DNA of 58,379 nt from Streptomyces sindenensis (GTDB lineage: Bacteria > Actinomycetota > Actinomycetes > Streptomycetales > Streptomycetaceae), in contig NZ_BMSG01000040.1 of the NCBI RefSeq assembly GCF_014649035.1, positions 1-58,379 of the forward strand, read 5' to 3'. The position numbers were made by a program, and so were the translations under genes. Shown one piece after another: positions 42,270 to 51,802 of this stretch; position 1 is the first letter of the stretch; each line of letters opens with the position of its first letter. The notes under the pieces were generated by a model. It saw only the letters and a list, made by a program, of their open reading frames with translations. It did not search any database and was not told the DNA's origin.

Positions 42270-42992
42270 TCAGTCCCCGCCGCCTCCGCCCCCTCCGCAG
42301 CCCCCGCCCCCGCCCCCGTCGCTCCACCCGCTGCCGCTGTCATCGCTCCCGCCGCTGGACTGGTTCTGGCGGACGTTGTGGTGGACCGCCGAGGCGAACC
42401 AGAGGGCGCGGCGCGCGGTCTTCATCGCCAAGCGGCCCTCGCGGCCGATCGTGGCGAGGGTGCCGGCCAGCCCCGTCGCCGAGACGAGGCCCGCCAGGGC
42501 GCGGCTGCGCTGGTCCGGGAAGCCCCGGGCCTCCGCCTGGCCGAAGCGCCAGCGGGTCGCGCCCGTCAGGTCGGGGTCACCCGGGAAGTGGCGCTGGTAG
42601 CGGAAGACACCGAGAAAGCGGCGGGTCTCGCGGCGCAGGAGGCCGCGTTCGATCAGGTGGTCCAGGTGGCGTTCCTCGGCGTTGCGGCCGTACAGCCGGA
42701 TCCACGCCCTGGCGCTGGTCCCCGGGCGGAAGCGCTTCTTCTTGCCGGACGGCGGGTCCAGCGTGGTCAGCAGCGACGCGAGCAGCGGGTGGGCCGGGTC
42801 CAGGGGGTTGACCACCTGGACCCGGCCGCGCTCCTCACGTATCCGGCCCTGGAGCTCCAGCTCCGCGAGGACCGCGCCCGCCGTGCCGTACCGCAGATGT
42901 GTGCGGTCGCAGAGCGGCTTGCCGCGCTCCGGGTCCAGCGTCAGCAGGAGCAGTTCCTCGGGCAGGGTCAGGTCGGATGCGTCGTGCGTCAT
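42270..42992 (-). CDS. GPP34 (GOLPH3/VPS74-like) phosphoprotein
   Basis: The 240-residue protein begins with L-P-E-E-L-L-L-L-T-L-D-P-E-R-G-K, characteristic of the bacterial GPP34 family. Eukaryotic relatives bind phosphoinositides at the Golgi; the bacterial role is unknown. After the folded domain (about 210 residues) comes a Ser/Gly tail ending in a run of glycines interrupted by one cysteine. The ATG overlaps the stop of the fumarylacetoacetase gene by 4 bp, so it is cotranslated with a tyrosine-catabolism gene, which is odd. Confidence 0.88.
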   Translation of the reverse strand: MTHDASDLTLPEELLLLTLDPERGKPLCDRTHLRYGTAGAVLAELELQGRIREERGRVQVVNPLDPAHPLLASLLTTLDPPSGKKKRFRPGTSARAWIRLYGRNAEERHLDHLIERGLLRRETRRFLGVFRYQRHFPGDPDLTGATRWRFGQAEARGFPDQRSRALAGLVSATGLAGTLATIGREGRLAMKTARRALWFASAVHHNVRQNQSSGGSDDSGSGWSDGGGGGGCGGGGGGGD

Positions 42993-44218
42993 GGAGCGGT
43001 GACGATCCTTCCGGTGACGTCGCCGAGGCCGACGCGGGTGCCGTGCGGGCCGGGGGCCCAGGCGGTCAGCGTGACCGTGTCGCCGTCCTCCAGGAACGTC
43101 CGCTTGCCCTCGGCCAGTTCGAGCGCGTCGCGGCCGTTCCAGGTCAGCTCCAGGAGCGAGCCGCGCTGGGCCGGCTCGGGGCCGCTGACCGTGCCGGAGC
43201 CGTACAGGTCGCCCGTTCGCAGCGACGCGCCGTTCACCGTCATGTGCGCGAGCTGCTGGGCCGCCGTCCAGTACATCGAGGCGAACGGCGGCTCGGCGAC
43301 GACCTGGCCGTTGATCTCGACGGTGATCCGGATGTCGAAGCCGCCCGGCTCCTCGTCCTCGGCGTCGTCGAGGTAGGGGAGGAGCGGGAAGTCGCGCGCC
43401 GGGGGCGCGGTGCGGGCCGCGTCCAGGGCCTCCAGCGGGGTGACCCAGGCGGAGACGGAGGTGGCGAAGGACTTGCCGAGGAACGGGCCGAGCGGCACGT
43501 ACTCCCAGGCCTGGAGGTCGCGTGCCGACCAGTCGTTGAGAAGGGAGAGCCCGAAGACGTGCTCGCGGAAGTCGGCCAGCGGGACCGGGGTGCCGTGCGC
43601 GGAGGGGACGCCGACGACGAAGCCGACCTCGGCCTCGATGTCGAGCTTCACCGAGGGCCCGAAGACGGGCGCCGGGTCGGTGGGGGCCTTGCGCTGGCCG
43701 CTGGGGCGTACGACGTCCGTACCGGAGACCACGACGGTGCCGGAGCGACCGTGGTAACCGATCGGCAGGTGCTTCCAGTTGGGGGTGAGCGCGTCGCCGT
43801 CCGGCCGGAAGATCCTGCCGACGTTGGTGGCGTGGTGCTCGCTGGCGTAGAAGTCGACGTAGTCCGCCACTTCGTACGGCAGGTGCAGGGTGACCGCGTC
43901 CACCGGGTGCAGCAGCGGCTCGATGTCGGCGCGGTGGGCGGGGACCGTCAGCCAGGCGGTGAGCGCGCGGCGCACATCGCTCCAGGCGGTGCGGCCCGCC
44001 GCGAGCAGCGGCGTCAGGCTCGGTTGGGCCAGCAGCCCCGCGTACGGGGAGCCCAGCGCGTGGGCGGCGGCCCCGGCGTCCAGGACGTGGTTGCCGATGC
44101 GGACACCGACCCGGCGCACGTCGGGGTGGTCGGGGGTGGAGAACACACCGTACGGAAGGTTGTGCGGGCCGAAGGGGTCGCCCTCGGCCAGATCGAGCGG
44201 GCTGCTCTGCTCGGGCAT
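42989..44218 (-). CDS. fahA: fumarylacetoacetase
   Basis: The 409-residue enzyme hydrolyses fumarylacetoacetate to fumarate and acetoacetate, the last step of tyrosine/homogentisate breakdown. Y-V-D-F-Y-A-S-E-H-H-A-T-N-V-G holds the metal aspartate and catalytic histidine, and K-L-D-I-E-A-E-V-G-F and L-L-N-D-W-S-A-R-D are the other metal strands. The ATG at 44218 follows GAGG. No other gene of the pathway is adjacent. Confidence 0.94.
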   Translation of the reverse strand: MPEQSSPLDLAEGDPFGPHNLPYGVFSTPDHPDVRRVGVRIGNHVLDAGAAAHALGSPYAGLLAQPSLTPLLAAGRTAWSDVRRALTAWLTVPAHRADIEPLLHPVDAVTLHLPYEVADYVDFYASEHHATNVGRIFRPDGDALTPNWKHLPIGYHGRSGTVVVSGTDVVRPSGQRKAPTDPAPVFGPSVKLDIEAEVGFVVGVPSAHGTPVPLADFREHVFGLSLLNDWSARDLQAWEYVPLGPFLGKSFATSVSAWVTPLEALDAARTAPPARDFPLLPYLDDAEDEEPGGFDIRITVEINGQVVAEPPFASMYWTAAQQLAHMTVNGASLRTGDLYGSGTVSGPEPAQRGSLLELTWNGRDALELAEGKRTFLEDGDTVTLTAWAPGPHGTRVGLGDVTGRIVTAP

Positions 44219-44370
44219 GTGGTGCTGCCTCGCTTTCCAGGTCGCGTTGGGGGACACGTTACGTCGGGGCTCCTACCCAGCGGCAGTGCCCTGACCATCC
44301 CCAACTGTGCGTATTGCCCGGAAAGTTCACCGGTTACCGTCGGTTCCCCCGGAAATCCGGAAGAACCGAG

Positions 44371-44409
44371 CCGGAAACACGAGCAGGAAACACGCGCAGG
44401 AAACACGAG
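44371..44409. repeat. 13-bp tandem repeat, three copies
   Basis: CCGGAAACACGAG, CAGGAAACACGCG and CAGGAAACACGAG follow one another in the 210-bp gap between the CocE/NonD hydrolase stop and fahA start. Copies differ at two positions. No terminator is obvious nearby, and the array may be an operator for fahA or simple slippage. Confidence 0.8.
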
Positions 44410-44428
44410 CGGGCAGCAAGGCAGCCGC

Positions 44429-46423
44429 TCAGCCCGCCGTGCGCGGAATGCGCTTCTCCCAGGTGCGGTGGAAGACGACCTCCTCGCCGTCCTTGCAGAT
44501 CACCTCGTCGGAGGTGATGAAGTCGTTCTCGTCGGCCGCGATCTCGGAGCGGGTCTCGATGCGGACGTCCCAGGACATCTCCGGCCGGTGCAGCCGGATC
44601 GCCCAGTCGCTGCGGGTCCGTGCGGAGAGCGGGTCGTCCTGCTGGATCGTGTACGTCTCCGACGCGTCCTCGGTGAATTCGAGGCCGTCGGGGTAGACCC
44701 GCGTACCGCCGTAGCGGGGGTCGACCTCCAGGCGCCACTCGCCCTTGGCGACATCGCGGACGACGAGGCGTTCGGGGCGCGGCTCCTCCAGGGTGACCGG
44801 GTAGACCACGCCGAGCGGTTCGGACTGTTCCGGTTCGCCGAAGGTGATCCCCGGGTCCTCGGTGTGGCGGCGCACCGGCAGCTCGACGAAGCTTCCGTCG
44901 GCGTCGAGCGTGAAGCCCGCCGAGCCGGCCTGCGGCCAGATCCAGGGCCAGTACGCGGAGGAGATCGCGATCCGGATGCGGTGGCCGGGCGGGAAGGTGT
45001 GGCCGATGCCGTTGAGGTCGAAGACCACGTCCTCACTCTCGCCGGGCGTCCAGTCGTCGTTGCGGTCGCGGCCGTTGCGGGCGGCGAGGTTGAGGACGCC
45101 GCGGGTGACGAGCGTCGAGGCGCCGTCCGGGGCGACGTCGCAGAGCCGGGCGATCGCCTGGCCGCGGGAGGCGTCCATCCGGAGGCGGAGCTTCACCCGG
45201 GGGCGGCCGAGGATCTCGATCGGCGCCTCCGTGACGGGGAATTCGAACGACACCGACTTGGCGTCCTCGTCCCGCTGGTCCGGGGGCAGATCCGCGTCGT
45301 TGCCGAACGGGAAGAAGCGGCCCGCGTCCAGACCGGTCTGCTGCGGCGAGGCGACGATCCGCTCGCCGCCCTGGAGGGCGTACGCCACCGGGGTCACGTT
45401 CTCCGAGGGCCAGGAAGCGTCTCCGACCCAGCGGCCGGGCAGCGTCCCGTAGACCGTGGCGGGCGGGTGCGAGCCGCTGATCCAGGACCGCAGCAGCGGC
45501 TCCCGCAGCACGCCCGTCTCCTTGCCCTTGAGGTGCTGGTCCCACCAGCGCAGCGTCTCCTGGAGGAAGCCGATCGCGGGCCCCGGGGGCAGCCCCCGGT
45601 CCGGGTACTGGTGCGACCACGGCCCGATGATCCCGCGTACCCGCCCCGGGTCGAGGTGCTCCACGAGCCGCAGGACGGTGTCGCGGTACGGATCGTGCCA
45701 GCCGCCCACCGCGAGGACGCCGGCCTTGATCGCGCCGTAGTCCTCGCAGACGCTTCCGTGCTTCCAGTAGGCGTCGCGGCTCTGGTGGGCGAGCCAGGTG
45801 TGGCTGAAGGGCTCGACGGCCTCCAGTCGCTTCAGCCACATCTCCTTCCACTCGTCGCCGACCTGCGCCGGGTCCGGCGGGCGGCAGACGAAGGCGAGCA
45901 TGGTGGCCGCCCAGGCGTGCATGTCCACGGCGAGGACCGAGCCGCCCATGTAGTGCACGTCGTTGTCGTAGCGGTCGTCGGCCGAGCAGACGGTGACGAT
46001 CGCCTTCAGCGGTTCGGGGGCGAGCGCGGCGATCTGGAGCGAGTTGAAGCCGCCCCAGGAGATCCCGAACATCCCGACCCGGCCCGAGCACCACTCCTGC
46101 TGGGCCAGCCAGTGGATGACGGCGACCCCGTCCTCCAGTTCCTGCGCGTCGTACTCGTCGCCCGGCAGCCCCTCGCTGTTCCCGTGCCCCCGGACGTCGA
46201 CCCGTACGGAGGCGTAGCCGTGGCCCGCGTACCAGGGGTGGCGCTGCCAGTCGCGCGGCGCGGTCCAGTCGCTGAGCCGGTAGGGCAGGTACTCCAGCAG
46301 GGCGGGGACCGGTTCGTCGGTCAGCGGCCGCCAGATCCGGGCGTAGAGGAGGGTGCCGTCGGCCAGCGGGATACGGACGTCCTCGTGGGTGGTCTCGTAC
46401 GGGAACCGGGTCGTGATGTTCAT
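44429..46423 (-). CDS. CocE/NonD-family serine hydrolase
   Basis: The 664-residue protein is an X-Pro dipeptidyl-peptidase (S15)-type alpha/beta hydrolase. R-V-D-V-R-G-H-G-N-S-E-G near residue 75 forms the oxyanion region and G-I-S-W-G-G-F holds the nucleophilic serine; H-D-P-Y-R-D and W-S-H-Q supply the acid and histidine. A C-terminal jelly-roll domain follows from about residue 350. No signal peptide is seen, so it is cytoplasmic. It may cleave esters or proline peptides; the peptide transporter directly upstream favours the latter. GAGGTGATCCC precedes the ATG. Confidence 0.9.
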   Translation of the reverse strand: MNITTRFPYETTHEDVRIPLADGTLLYARIWRPLTDEPVPALLEYLPYRLSDWTAPRDWQRHPWYAGHGYASVRVDVRGHGNSEGLPGDEYDAQELEDGVAVIHWLAQQEWCSGRVGMFGISWGGFNSLQIAALAPEPLKAIVTVCSADDRYDNDVHYMGGSVLAVDMHAWAATMLAFVCRPPDPAQVGDEWKEMWLKRLEAVEPFSHTWLAHQSRDAYWKHGSVCEDYGAIKAGVLAVGGWHDPYRDTVLRLVEHLDPGRVRGIIGPWSHQYPDRGLPPGPAIGFLQETLRWWDQHLKGKETGVLREPLLRSWISGSHPPATVYGTLPGRWVGDASWPSENVTPVAYALQGGERIVASPQQTGLDAGRFFPFGNDADLPPDQRDEDAKSVSFEFPVTEAPIEILGRPRVKLRLRMDASRGQAIARLCDVAPDGASTLVTRGVLNLAARNGRDRNDDWTPGESEDVVFDLNGIGHTFPPGHRIRIAISSAYWPWIWPQAGSAGFTLDADGSFVELPVRRHTEDPGITFGEPEQSEPLGVVYPVTLEEPRPERLVVRDVAKGEWRLEVDPRYGGTRVYPDGLEFTEDASETYTIQQDDPLSARTRSDWAIRLHRPEMSWDVRIETRSEIAADENDFITSDEVICKDGEEVVFHRTWEKRIPRTAG

Positions 46424-46506
46424 GGGATCACCTCGGTGGGGGACGGGGTGCTTCGAGCGGGCGGACGGGGCGGTGGGCGGGAGCGGGGGTGTGTGAGGTG
46501 TACGGG

Positions 46507-48006
46507 TCAGTGGACGGGGTGCATCGTGCGCTTCAGCCAGGGCGCGGCCAGGATCATCGCCACACCGGCCGCCACGGCGATCGCCCCGTTGACGCCGAAG
46601 TACGCGGGGTTGGAGACCTCGCCGTACAGCTTCACGATCTGGGCCTGGACGCCGTTGGCCAGGGCGAGGGAGAGGAACCACAGGGCCATCGTCTGGCTGG
46701 CGAACGCCTTCGGGGCGAGCTTGGTGGTGGCGGACATGCCGGAGGTCTCCAGCAGGATGTCGCCGAGCCCGAGCAGCAGGTACGAGCCGACGATCCACCA
46801 GGCGGCCATGCGGTACGTGTCGCTCGTGTGCCCGGAGGTCGGCAGGACCATGAGGAGGAAGGAGAGCCCGCCGAGGATCACCCCGAACGCGATCTTGTTG
46901 GAGGCGTGCGGCTGGCGCGGGCCCATCTTCGCCCAGACGGCGGCGACGACCGGGGCGAGCGCCACCTCGAAGGCGCCGAGCGCGGAGGCGTACCAGCTGG
47001 CCGGGAAGGTGAAGCCGAGGATCTCGGTCCGGGCGTTGGCCGACGCGAGCAGCATCATCGTCGAGTACGCCTGGAAGAGGATGAAGTTGAAGACGACGGA
47101 CCCGAGGAAGAGGACGACGTACGGGCGGAGTCTGCCGCGTTCCTCGGCGGTGACCCGGGGGGAGCGGAACATCACCACGAAGTAGACGACCGGGGCGATG
47201 ACCGAGATGACGGTGAGCACGTCGACGAACCGGTCCATCGTCAGCCGGCCCGCCAGGGCCAGCGCGGTGGCGGCGAGGGCGACCACGACCGCCCCGCCGA
47301 CGATCAGCAGGACCGCGCGGCGCATCGCGTCGGGGGCCAGCGCGAACTCGGCCGCGTGCTTACGCCCGGCCAGGTGACGGCGGCCCACGACGTACTGGAT
47401 CAGGCCGAAGGTCATACCGATCGCGGCGGCCGAGAAGCCCCAGTGCCAGCTCCAGTGCTCGCCGAGCCAGCCGGTGACCAGCGGTCCGGCGAACGCGCCG
47501 ATGTTGATGCCCATGTAATAGAGGGCGAAGCCGGCGTCGCGCCGTTCGTCCTCGGTGCGGTAGAGCTTGCCGACCATGGCGGCCACATTGGGCTTGAGCA
47601 GGCCCGTTCCGGCACTGATCAGGCCGAGGCCCACCCAGGTCATGGCGTCGGTGGGGACGGCCATGGAGTAGTGGCCGCAGGCGATGAGGATGCCGCCGTA
47701 CAGCACGGCCCGGTACGAGCCGAGGATCCGGTCGGCCAGCCAGCCGCCCGCCACGGAGACCAGATAGACCAGCGTGCCGTAGGCGGCGGCGACGGAGGCG
47801 GCGGTGCCGGGGTCCATGTCCATGCCGCCGTTCGCCACCGTGTCGGCGAAGAACAGCACCAGGATGGCCTGCATGCCCAGGAACGAGAACCGCTCCCAAA
47901 CCTCCAGGCCGGACAGGGTCATCAGGCCCCGCGGCTGCCCGAAAAAGGCGTGGTCGTCCTCGGGCGGGGGCTGGGCCGGCTCGGTGGCGGCGGTGCTGTG
48001 GGACAA
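46507..48006 (-). CDS. POT-family proton-coupled peptide transporter
   Basis: The 499-residue protein has about 14 helices. The family motif E-V-W-E-R-F-S-F-L-G-M near residue 37 holds the ExxERF proton-coupling residues, and G-G-W-L-A-D-R-I-L-G-S-Y-R-A is the MFS loop. It imports di- or tripeptides. I chose a TTG start at 48006 because AGGAG lies 8 nt upstream and no in-frame ATG or GTG precedes the first helix nearby. The hydrolase downstream could break down the imported peptides. Confidence 0.91.
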   Translation of the reverse strand: MSHSTAATEPAQPPPEDDHAFFGQPRGLMTLSGLEVWERFSFLGMQAILVLFFADTVANGGMDMDPGTAASVAAAYGTLVYLVSVAGGWLADRILGSYRAVLYGGILIACGHYSMAVPTDAMTWVGLGLISAGTGLLKPNVAAMVGKLYRTEDERRDAGFALYYMGINIGAFAGPLVTGWLGEHWSWHWGFSAAAIGMTFGLIQYVVGRRHLAGRKHAAEFALAPDAMRRAVLLIVGGAVVVALAATALALAGRLTMDRFVDVLTVISVIAPVVYFVVMFRSPRVTAEERGRLRPYVVLFLGSVVFNFILFQAYSTMMLLASANARTEILGFTFPASWYASALGAFEVALAPVVAAVWAKMGPRQPHASNKIAFGVILGGLSFLLMVLPTSGHTSDTYRMAAWWIVGSYLLLGLGDILLETSGMSATTKLAPKAFASQTMALWFLSLALANGVQAQIVKLYGEVSNPAYFGVNGAIAVAAGVAMILAAPWLKRTMHPVH

Positions 48007-48165
48007 ACCGGAGACTCCTGATCGTATGAGCTGATCCCGAACATACCGGCGGTCATGGGAAGCCGCCCACGGTGATCCATAGCGGACCGGATACGCTGAA
48101 GTTGATTCGAGAGACAGCGACACATCGACATTGCGTGTGATCGTCAGCAGACAGGAGATGTCCCC

Positions 48166-49176
48166 GTGACCGTCGTCGGGCCGTTCGGACTGCACGTGCG
48201 GGACCAGGCTCTTGAGGCCGATGTCCAGTCGGGCCTGGCCGCTGTCGAGGCAGGGCTGCTCGAAGCCACCAAGAGCGATGTCCCCTTCATCACGGACGCC
48301 GCGCAGCACCTGGTGCGTGCGGGGGGCAAGAGGTTCCGTCCCTTGCTGGTCATGCTCGCGTCACAGTTCGGGGATCCCGACGCGCCGGGGGTCGTCCCCT
48401 CGGCCGTCGTCGTCGAGCTGACCCACCTGGCCACCCTCTACCACGACGACGTGATGGACGAGGCCGACGTGCGGCGCGGGGTGCCCAGCGCCAACACCCG
48501 CTGGGGCAACTCGGTCGCCGTCCTCACCGGAGACTTCCTCTTCGCCCGCGCCTCCCACATCCTGGCCGACCTCGGCCCCGAGGCCGTCCGCATCCAGGCG
48601 GAGGCCTTCGAGCGGCTCGTCACCGGCCAGATCCTGGAGACCGCGGGCCCGCGCGACGGCCGCGACCCGGTCGACCACTACCTGGACGTGCTCAGCGGCA
48701 AGACCGGTTCGCTGGTCGCCGTCTCCGGCCGGTTCGGGGCGATGATGTCCGGCGCCGACGAGCGGACCGTGGACGTCCTCACCCAGTACGGCGAACGGCT
48801 CGGCATCGCCTTCCAGCTCGCCGACGACGTCCTCGACATCGCCTCCGACTCCCACGAGTCCGGCAAGACCCCCGGCACCGACCTGCGCGAGGGCATCTCG
48901 ACGCTCCCGGTCCTGCGGCTGCGCGCCCAGGCGGCGGCCGACGGCAAGCCCGGCGACCTGGAGCTCGTCGAGCTGCTCGACGGGGACCTGAGCAGCGACG
49001 ACGCCCTGGCCGAGGTGCTGCGTCGGCTGCGCGCCCACCCGGCGCTGGAGCAGGCCCGCCAGGACACCGTGCGCTACGCCCAGGAGGCGCGCGCCACGCT
49101 GGCGCCGCTGCCCGAGGGGTACGCGAAGGCCGCGCTGGAGGAGCTGTGCGACGCGGTGGTGCACCGCGCGGGCTGA
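48166..49176 (+). CDS. polyprenyl diphosphate synthase (menaquinone side chain)
   Basis: The 336-residue trans-prenyltransferase has the first aspartate motif D-D-V-M-D near residue 93 and the second D-D-V-L-D at 220-224, with G-G-K-R-F-R-P before the first. Small residues ahead of the first motif (A-T-L-Y-H) fit a long-chain product (hepta- to nonaprenyl). It probably makes the menaquinone tail attached before MenG acts. ACAGGAGATG precedes the GTG. It diverges from the peptide transporter over 159 bp. Confidence 0.9.
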   Translation: MTVVGPFGLHVRDQALEADVQSGLAAVEAGLLEATKSDVPFITDAAQHLVRAGGKRFRPLLVMLASQFGDPDAPGVVPSAVVVELTHLATLYHDDVMDEADVRRGVPSANTRWGNSVAVLTGDFLFARASHILADLGPEAVRIQAEAFERLVTGQILETAGPRDGRDPVDHYLDVLSGKTGSLVAVSGRFGAMMSGADERTVDVLTQYGERLGIAFQLADDVLDIASDSHESGKTPGTDLREGISTLPVLRLRAQAAADGKPGDLELVELLDGDLSSDDALAEVLRRLRAHPALEQARQDTVRYAQEARATLAPLPEGYAKAALEELCDAVVHRAG

Positions 49177-49386
49177 GGCCGCGCCCCGGCCGCGCCCGGC
49201 CCTGCCCGCCGTCGGCTGACGTGGTGTCACCGGGTGGGCCACCCCTACGGGATGGCGTACAGGCTCCCTCCGGTTGTCATACCGAAGCAGTAGACGGAGT
49301 TGATTCCCCGGGCTGACGCTTCGAACCGTCCGATTTGGTCAGATGGTTATCAACGGAAGCCGCCGACCACGGAGGTAGGGCACACC

Positions 49387-50643
49387 ATGGCACCGAACGA
49401 CAGCGCAGAGACCACCGGAGAGGCCACGAGCACTGTCGTGGGCCGCCGGAAGGCGGCGCGCTACATCGTCCCCGTCGCGGTCGCGGGAGTGGCGGCCGCG
49501 ACCATCGGACTCGTCCCGGCGCTCGCTGACTCCGGCGACCCGGACCTGCCGAAGATCAGCGCACAGGAACTCATCGAGAAGATCGCCGCCTCCGACGAGG
49601 AGCAGCTCTCCGGCACGTTCAAGATCAGCACGGACCTGGGTCTGCCCCTCGACGGCCTCGCGGGCTCGCTCGTACCGGGCGGCAGGGGCGGCGACAAGGA
49701 CGGCGGCGCGGCGGCCCCGCAGGACAAGCTCATGGAGCTGACGTCCGGCACGCACACGCTGCGGGTGGCCGCCGACGGCCCGGAGCGGCAGAAGCTCTCC
49801 ATCCTCGGGGACGCGTCCGAGTACAGCCTCATCCACAACCAGGGCGAGGTCTGGGCGTACGACAGCAAGTCCGACGAGGTCTACCACGCCGAGGCGCCCG
49901 AGGGCCGGGACGGCGGCGGCCGCGCGGAGAAGGCCCCGAAGGCTCCCGAGGGCGCTCCGGCCACCCCGAAGGACTTCGCCGAGCAGGCGCTCGCGGCGGC
50001 CGGGGACACCACCTCGGTGACCGTGGACGGCACGGCGCAGGTCGCCGGACGGGACGCGTACCAGCTGCTCATCAAGCCGAAGCAGTCCGGTTCGACGATC
50101 GGCTCGGTCCGGATCGCGGTGGACGCCGAGAACGGCGTACCGCTGAAGTTCACCCTGTCCGCGGCGAACGGCGGCAAGGCCGTCGTCGACGCCGGATTCA
50201 CCAAGGTCGACTTCGCCCAGCCCGCCGCGTCCACCTTCGCCTTCACCCCGCCCAAGGGGGCCAAGGTGACCGAGGCCGACGAGCTGGAGACCGGCAAGGA
50301 CGAGCGCGGCGCGATGCAGAAGGCGCTGCCCGGACAGCTGGCCGAGCTGGACGGCCTCGCGGGCGAGGGCGGCTTCAACGTCATCGGGGAGGGCTGGACC
50401 TCGATCGCCGAGTTCAGGTCCCCCGGCGGCAAGGGCCTCCCCGAAGCGGGCTCGGGCGACATGCCGGCCGAGGCGCAGGGCTTCCTCGACGCGCTCGGCG
50501 ACAAGGTCACCGGGAAGTTCGGCTCGGGCACGGTCTTCAAGACGCGCCTGGTCAACGCCCTGCTGACGGACGACGGATCGGTGTACGTCGGAGCGGTGAC
50601 GAAGGACGCGCTGGTGCGTGCGGCCGACGCCGCCGCGAAGTAG
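49387..50643 (+). CDS. secreted LolA/RseB-like protein
   Basis: The 418-residue protein has an N-terminal membrane segment (about 25-48) ending in A-L-A-D-S, a signal peptide or anchor, then a beta-rich domain resembling the LolA/MucB-RseB lipoprotein-carrier fold. Cues are L-S-G-T-F-K-I, Y-S-L-I-H-N-Q-G-E-V-W-A-Y-D and Y-Q-L-L-I-K-P. Actinobacteria lack an outer membrane, so it may bind lipids or act as a sensor. GGAGGTAGGG precedes the ATG. A strong terminator separates it from the ABC genes. Confidence 0.8.
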   Translation: MAPNDSAETTGEATSTVVGRRKAARYIVPVAVAGVAAATIGLVPALADSGDPDLPKISAQELIEKIAASDEEQLSGTFKISTDLGLPLDGLAGSLVPGGRGGDKDGGAAAPQDKLMELTSGTHTLRVAADGPERQKLSILGDASEYSLIHNQGEVWAYDSKSDEVYHAEAPEGRDGGGRAEKAPKAPEGAPATPKDFAEQALAAAGDTTSVTVDGTAQVAGRDAYQLLIKPKQSGSTIGSVRIAVDAENGVPLKFTLSAANGGKAVVDAGFTKVDFAQPAASTFAFTPPKGAKVTEADELETGKDERGAMQKALPGQLAELDGLAGEGGFNVIGEGWTSIAEFRSPGGKGLPEAGSGDMPAEAQGFLDALGDKVTGKFGSGTVFKTRLVNALLTDDGSVYVGAVTKDALVRAADAAAK

Positions 50644-50670
50644 AACCTTGTCCGGGGCACCTGGAGACCC

Positions 50671-50714
50671 GGCCGCCGCGTCCTCCACGCACCCGCGTGG
50701 AGGGCGCGGCGGCC
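50671..50714 (+). terminator. very stable terminator hairpin
   Basis: GGCCGCCGCG/CGCGGCGGCC and CTCCACGC/GCGTGGAG form a stem of 18 pairs interrupted by one 2-nt mismatch, with an ACCC loop. It lies 27 bp after the LolA-like stop. A fraction of transcripts may still read through to the ABC genes. Confidence 0.8.
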
Positions 50715-50770
50715 CCTGTGCTCGCTGAACCCCGCTCACTGAACCGCGCTCACGGAGAGGTGCGACCGTC

Positions 50771-51802
50771 ATGACGGACACAGCGGCCGAGGCCGGGGAC
50801 GCGGCGGCGCGGGACGCGCGGGCACGGGCCGTGCGGGCCACAGGTGCGGGCGTCGCGTCCCCCGCCGCCCCCGTCATCCGCACCCGTGGCCTGACCAAGC
50901 GCTACCGGGGCGGCCGGCCCGCCGTGGACGGCCTCGATCTGACCGTGCCCGCCGGCAGCGTCTTCGGCTTCCTCGGCCCCAACGGTTCCGGGAAGACCAC
51001 CACGATCCGGATGCTGATGGGCCTCATCGACCCGACGTCCGGCACCGCCGAAGTGCTCGGCCGCCCGATGCCGGAGGCCGCCCGTACGGTGCTGCCGGAG
51101 GTCGGCGCGCTGATCGAGGGGCCCGCGCTGTACGGCTTCCTGAACGGCCGGGACAACCTCCTGCGGTACGACCGGGCCGACCCCACCGCCGACCCGCGCA
51201 CCCGCCGGGCCCGCGTCGACGAAGCCCTGGCCCGGGTCGGGCTCGCCGCCGCCTCCGGGAAGAAGGCCAAGCAGTACTCGCTCGGCATGAAGCAGCGCCT
51301 GGGCCTGGCCGCCGCCCTGCTCCGGCCGCGCCGGCTGCTGGTCCTGGACGAGCCGACCAACGGCCTCGACCCGCAGGGCATGCGCGAGATCCGTCTGCTG
51401 GTGAGGGAGCTGGCGGCCGAGGGCACCACGGTGTTCCTCTCCTCCCACCTCCTGGACGAGATCGAGCAGGTCTGCACGCACGCGGCGGTGATGGCCCGGG
51501 GCCGGCTGATCGTCCAGGGCCCGGTCGCCGACCTCGCCGCGAGCGCCCGGGGCCGGCTCGCCGTCACCACCCCCGACCCCGGGGACGCCGCCCGCATCCT
51601 CAAGGAGCACGGGCTCACCGGTCTGAGCACCGACGGCGACCGGCTGACCGCCGACGCCCCGCCCGCCGCCGTGGACCTGGCCGACCTCAACGCGGCGCTG
51701 GTGGGCGGCGGGGTGCGGGTGCGGTTCTTCGGCGTGGAGCGGGGTTCGCTGGAGGACGCCTTCGTCGCACTCACGGGAGAGGGATTCGATGTCGCAGGCT
51801 GA
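50771..51802 (+). CDS. ABC transporter ATP-binding protein
   Basis: The 343-residue protein has Walker A G-P-N-G-S-G-K-T-T near residue 73, signature Y-S-L-G-M-K-Q-R-L and Walker B L-L-V-L-D-E-P. A C-terminal domain of about 80 residues follows, as in DrrA/CcmA-type drug or lipid exporters. A low-complexity N-terminus of about 35 residues precedes the domain. The downstream permease overlaps it by 14 bp. Confidence 0.93.
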   Translation: MTDTAAEAGDAAARDARARAVRATGAGVASPAAPVIRTRGLTKRYRGGRPAVDGLDLTVPAGSVFGFLGPNGSGKTTTIRMLMGLIDPTSGTAEVLGRPMPEAARTVLPEVGALIEGPALYGFLNGRDNLLRYDRADPTADPRTRRARVDEALARVGLAAASGKKAKQYSLGMKQRLGLAAALLRPRRLLVLDEPTNGLDPQGMREIRLLVRELAAEGTTVFLSSHLLDEIEQVCTHAAVMARGRLIVQGPVADLAASARGRLAVTTPDPGDAARILKEHGLTGLSTDGDRLTADAPPAAVDLADLNAALVGGGVRVRFFGVERGSLEDAFVALTGEGFDVAG

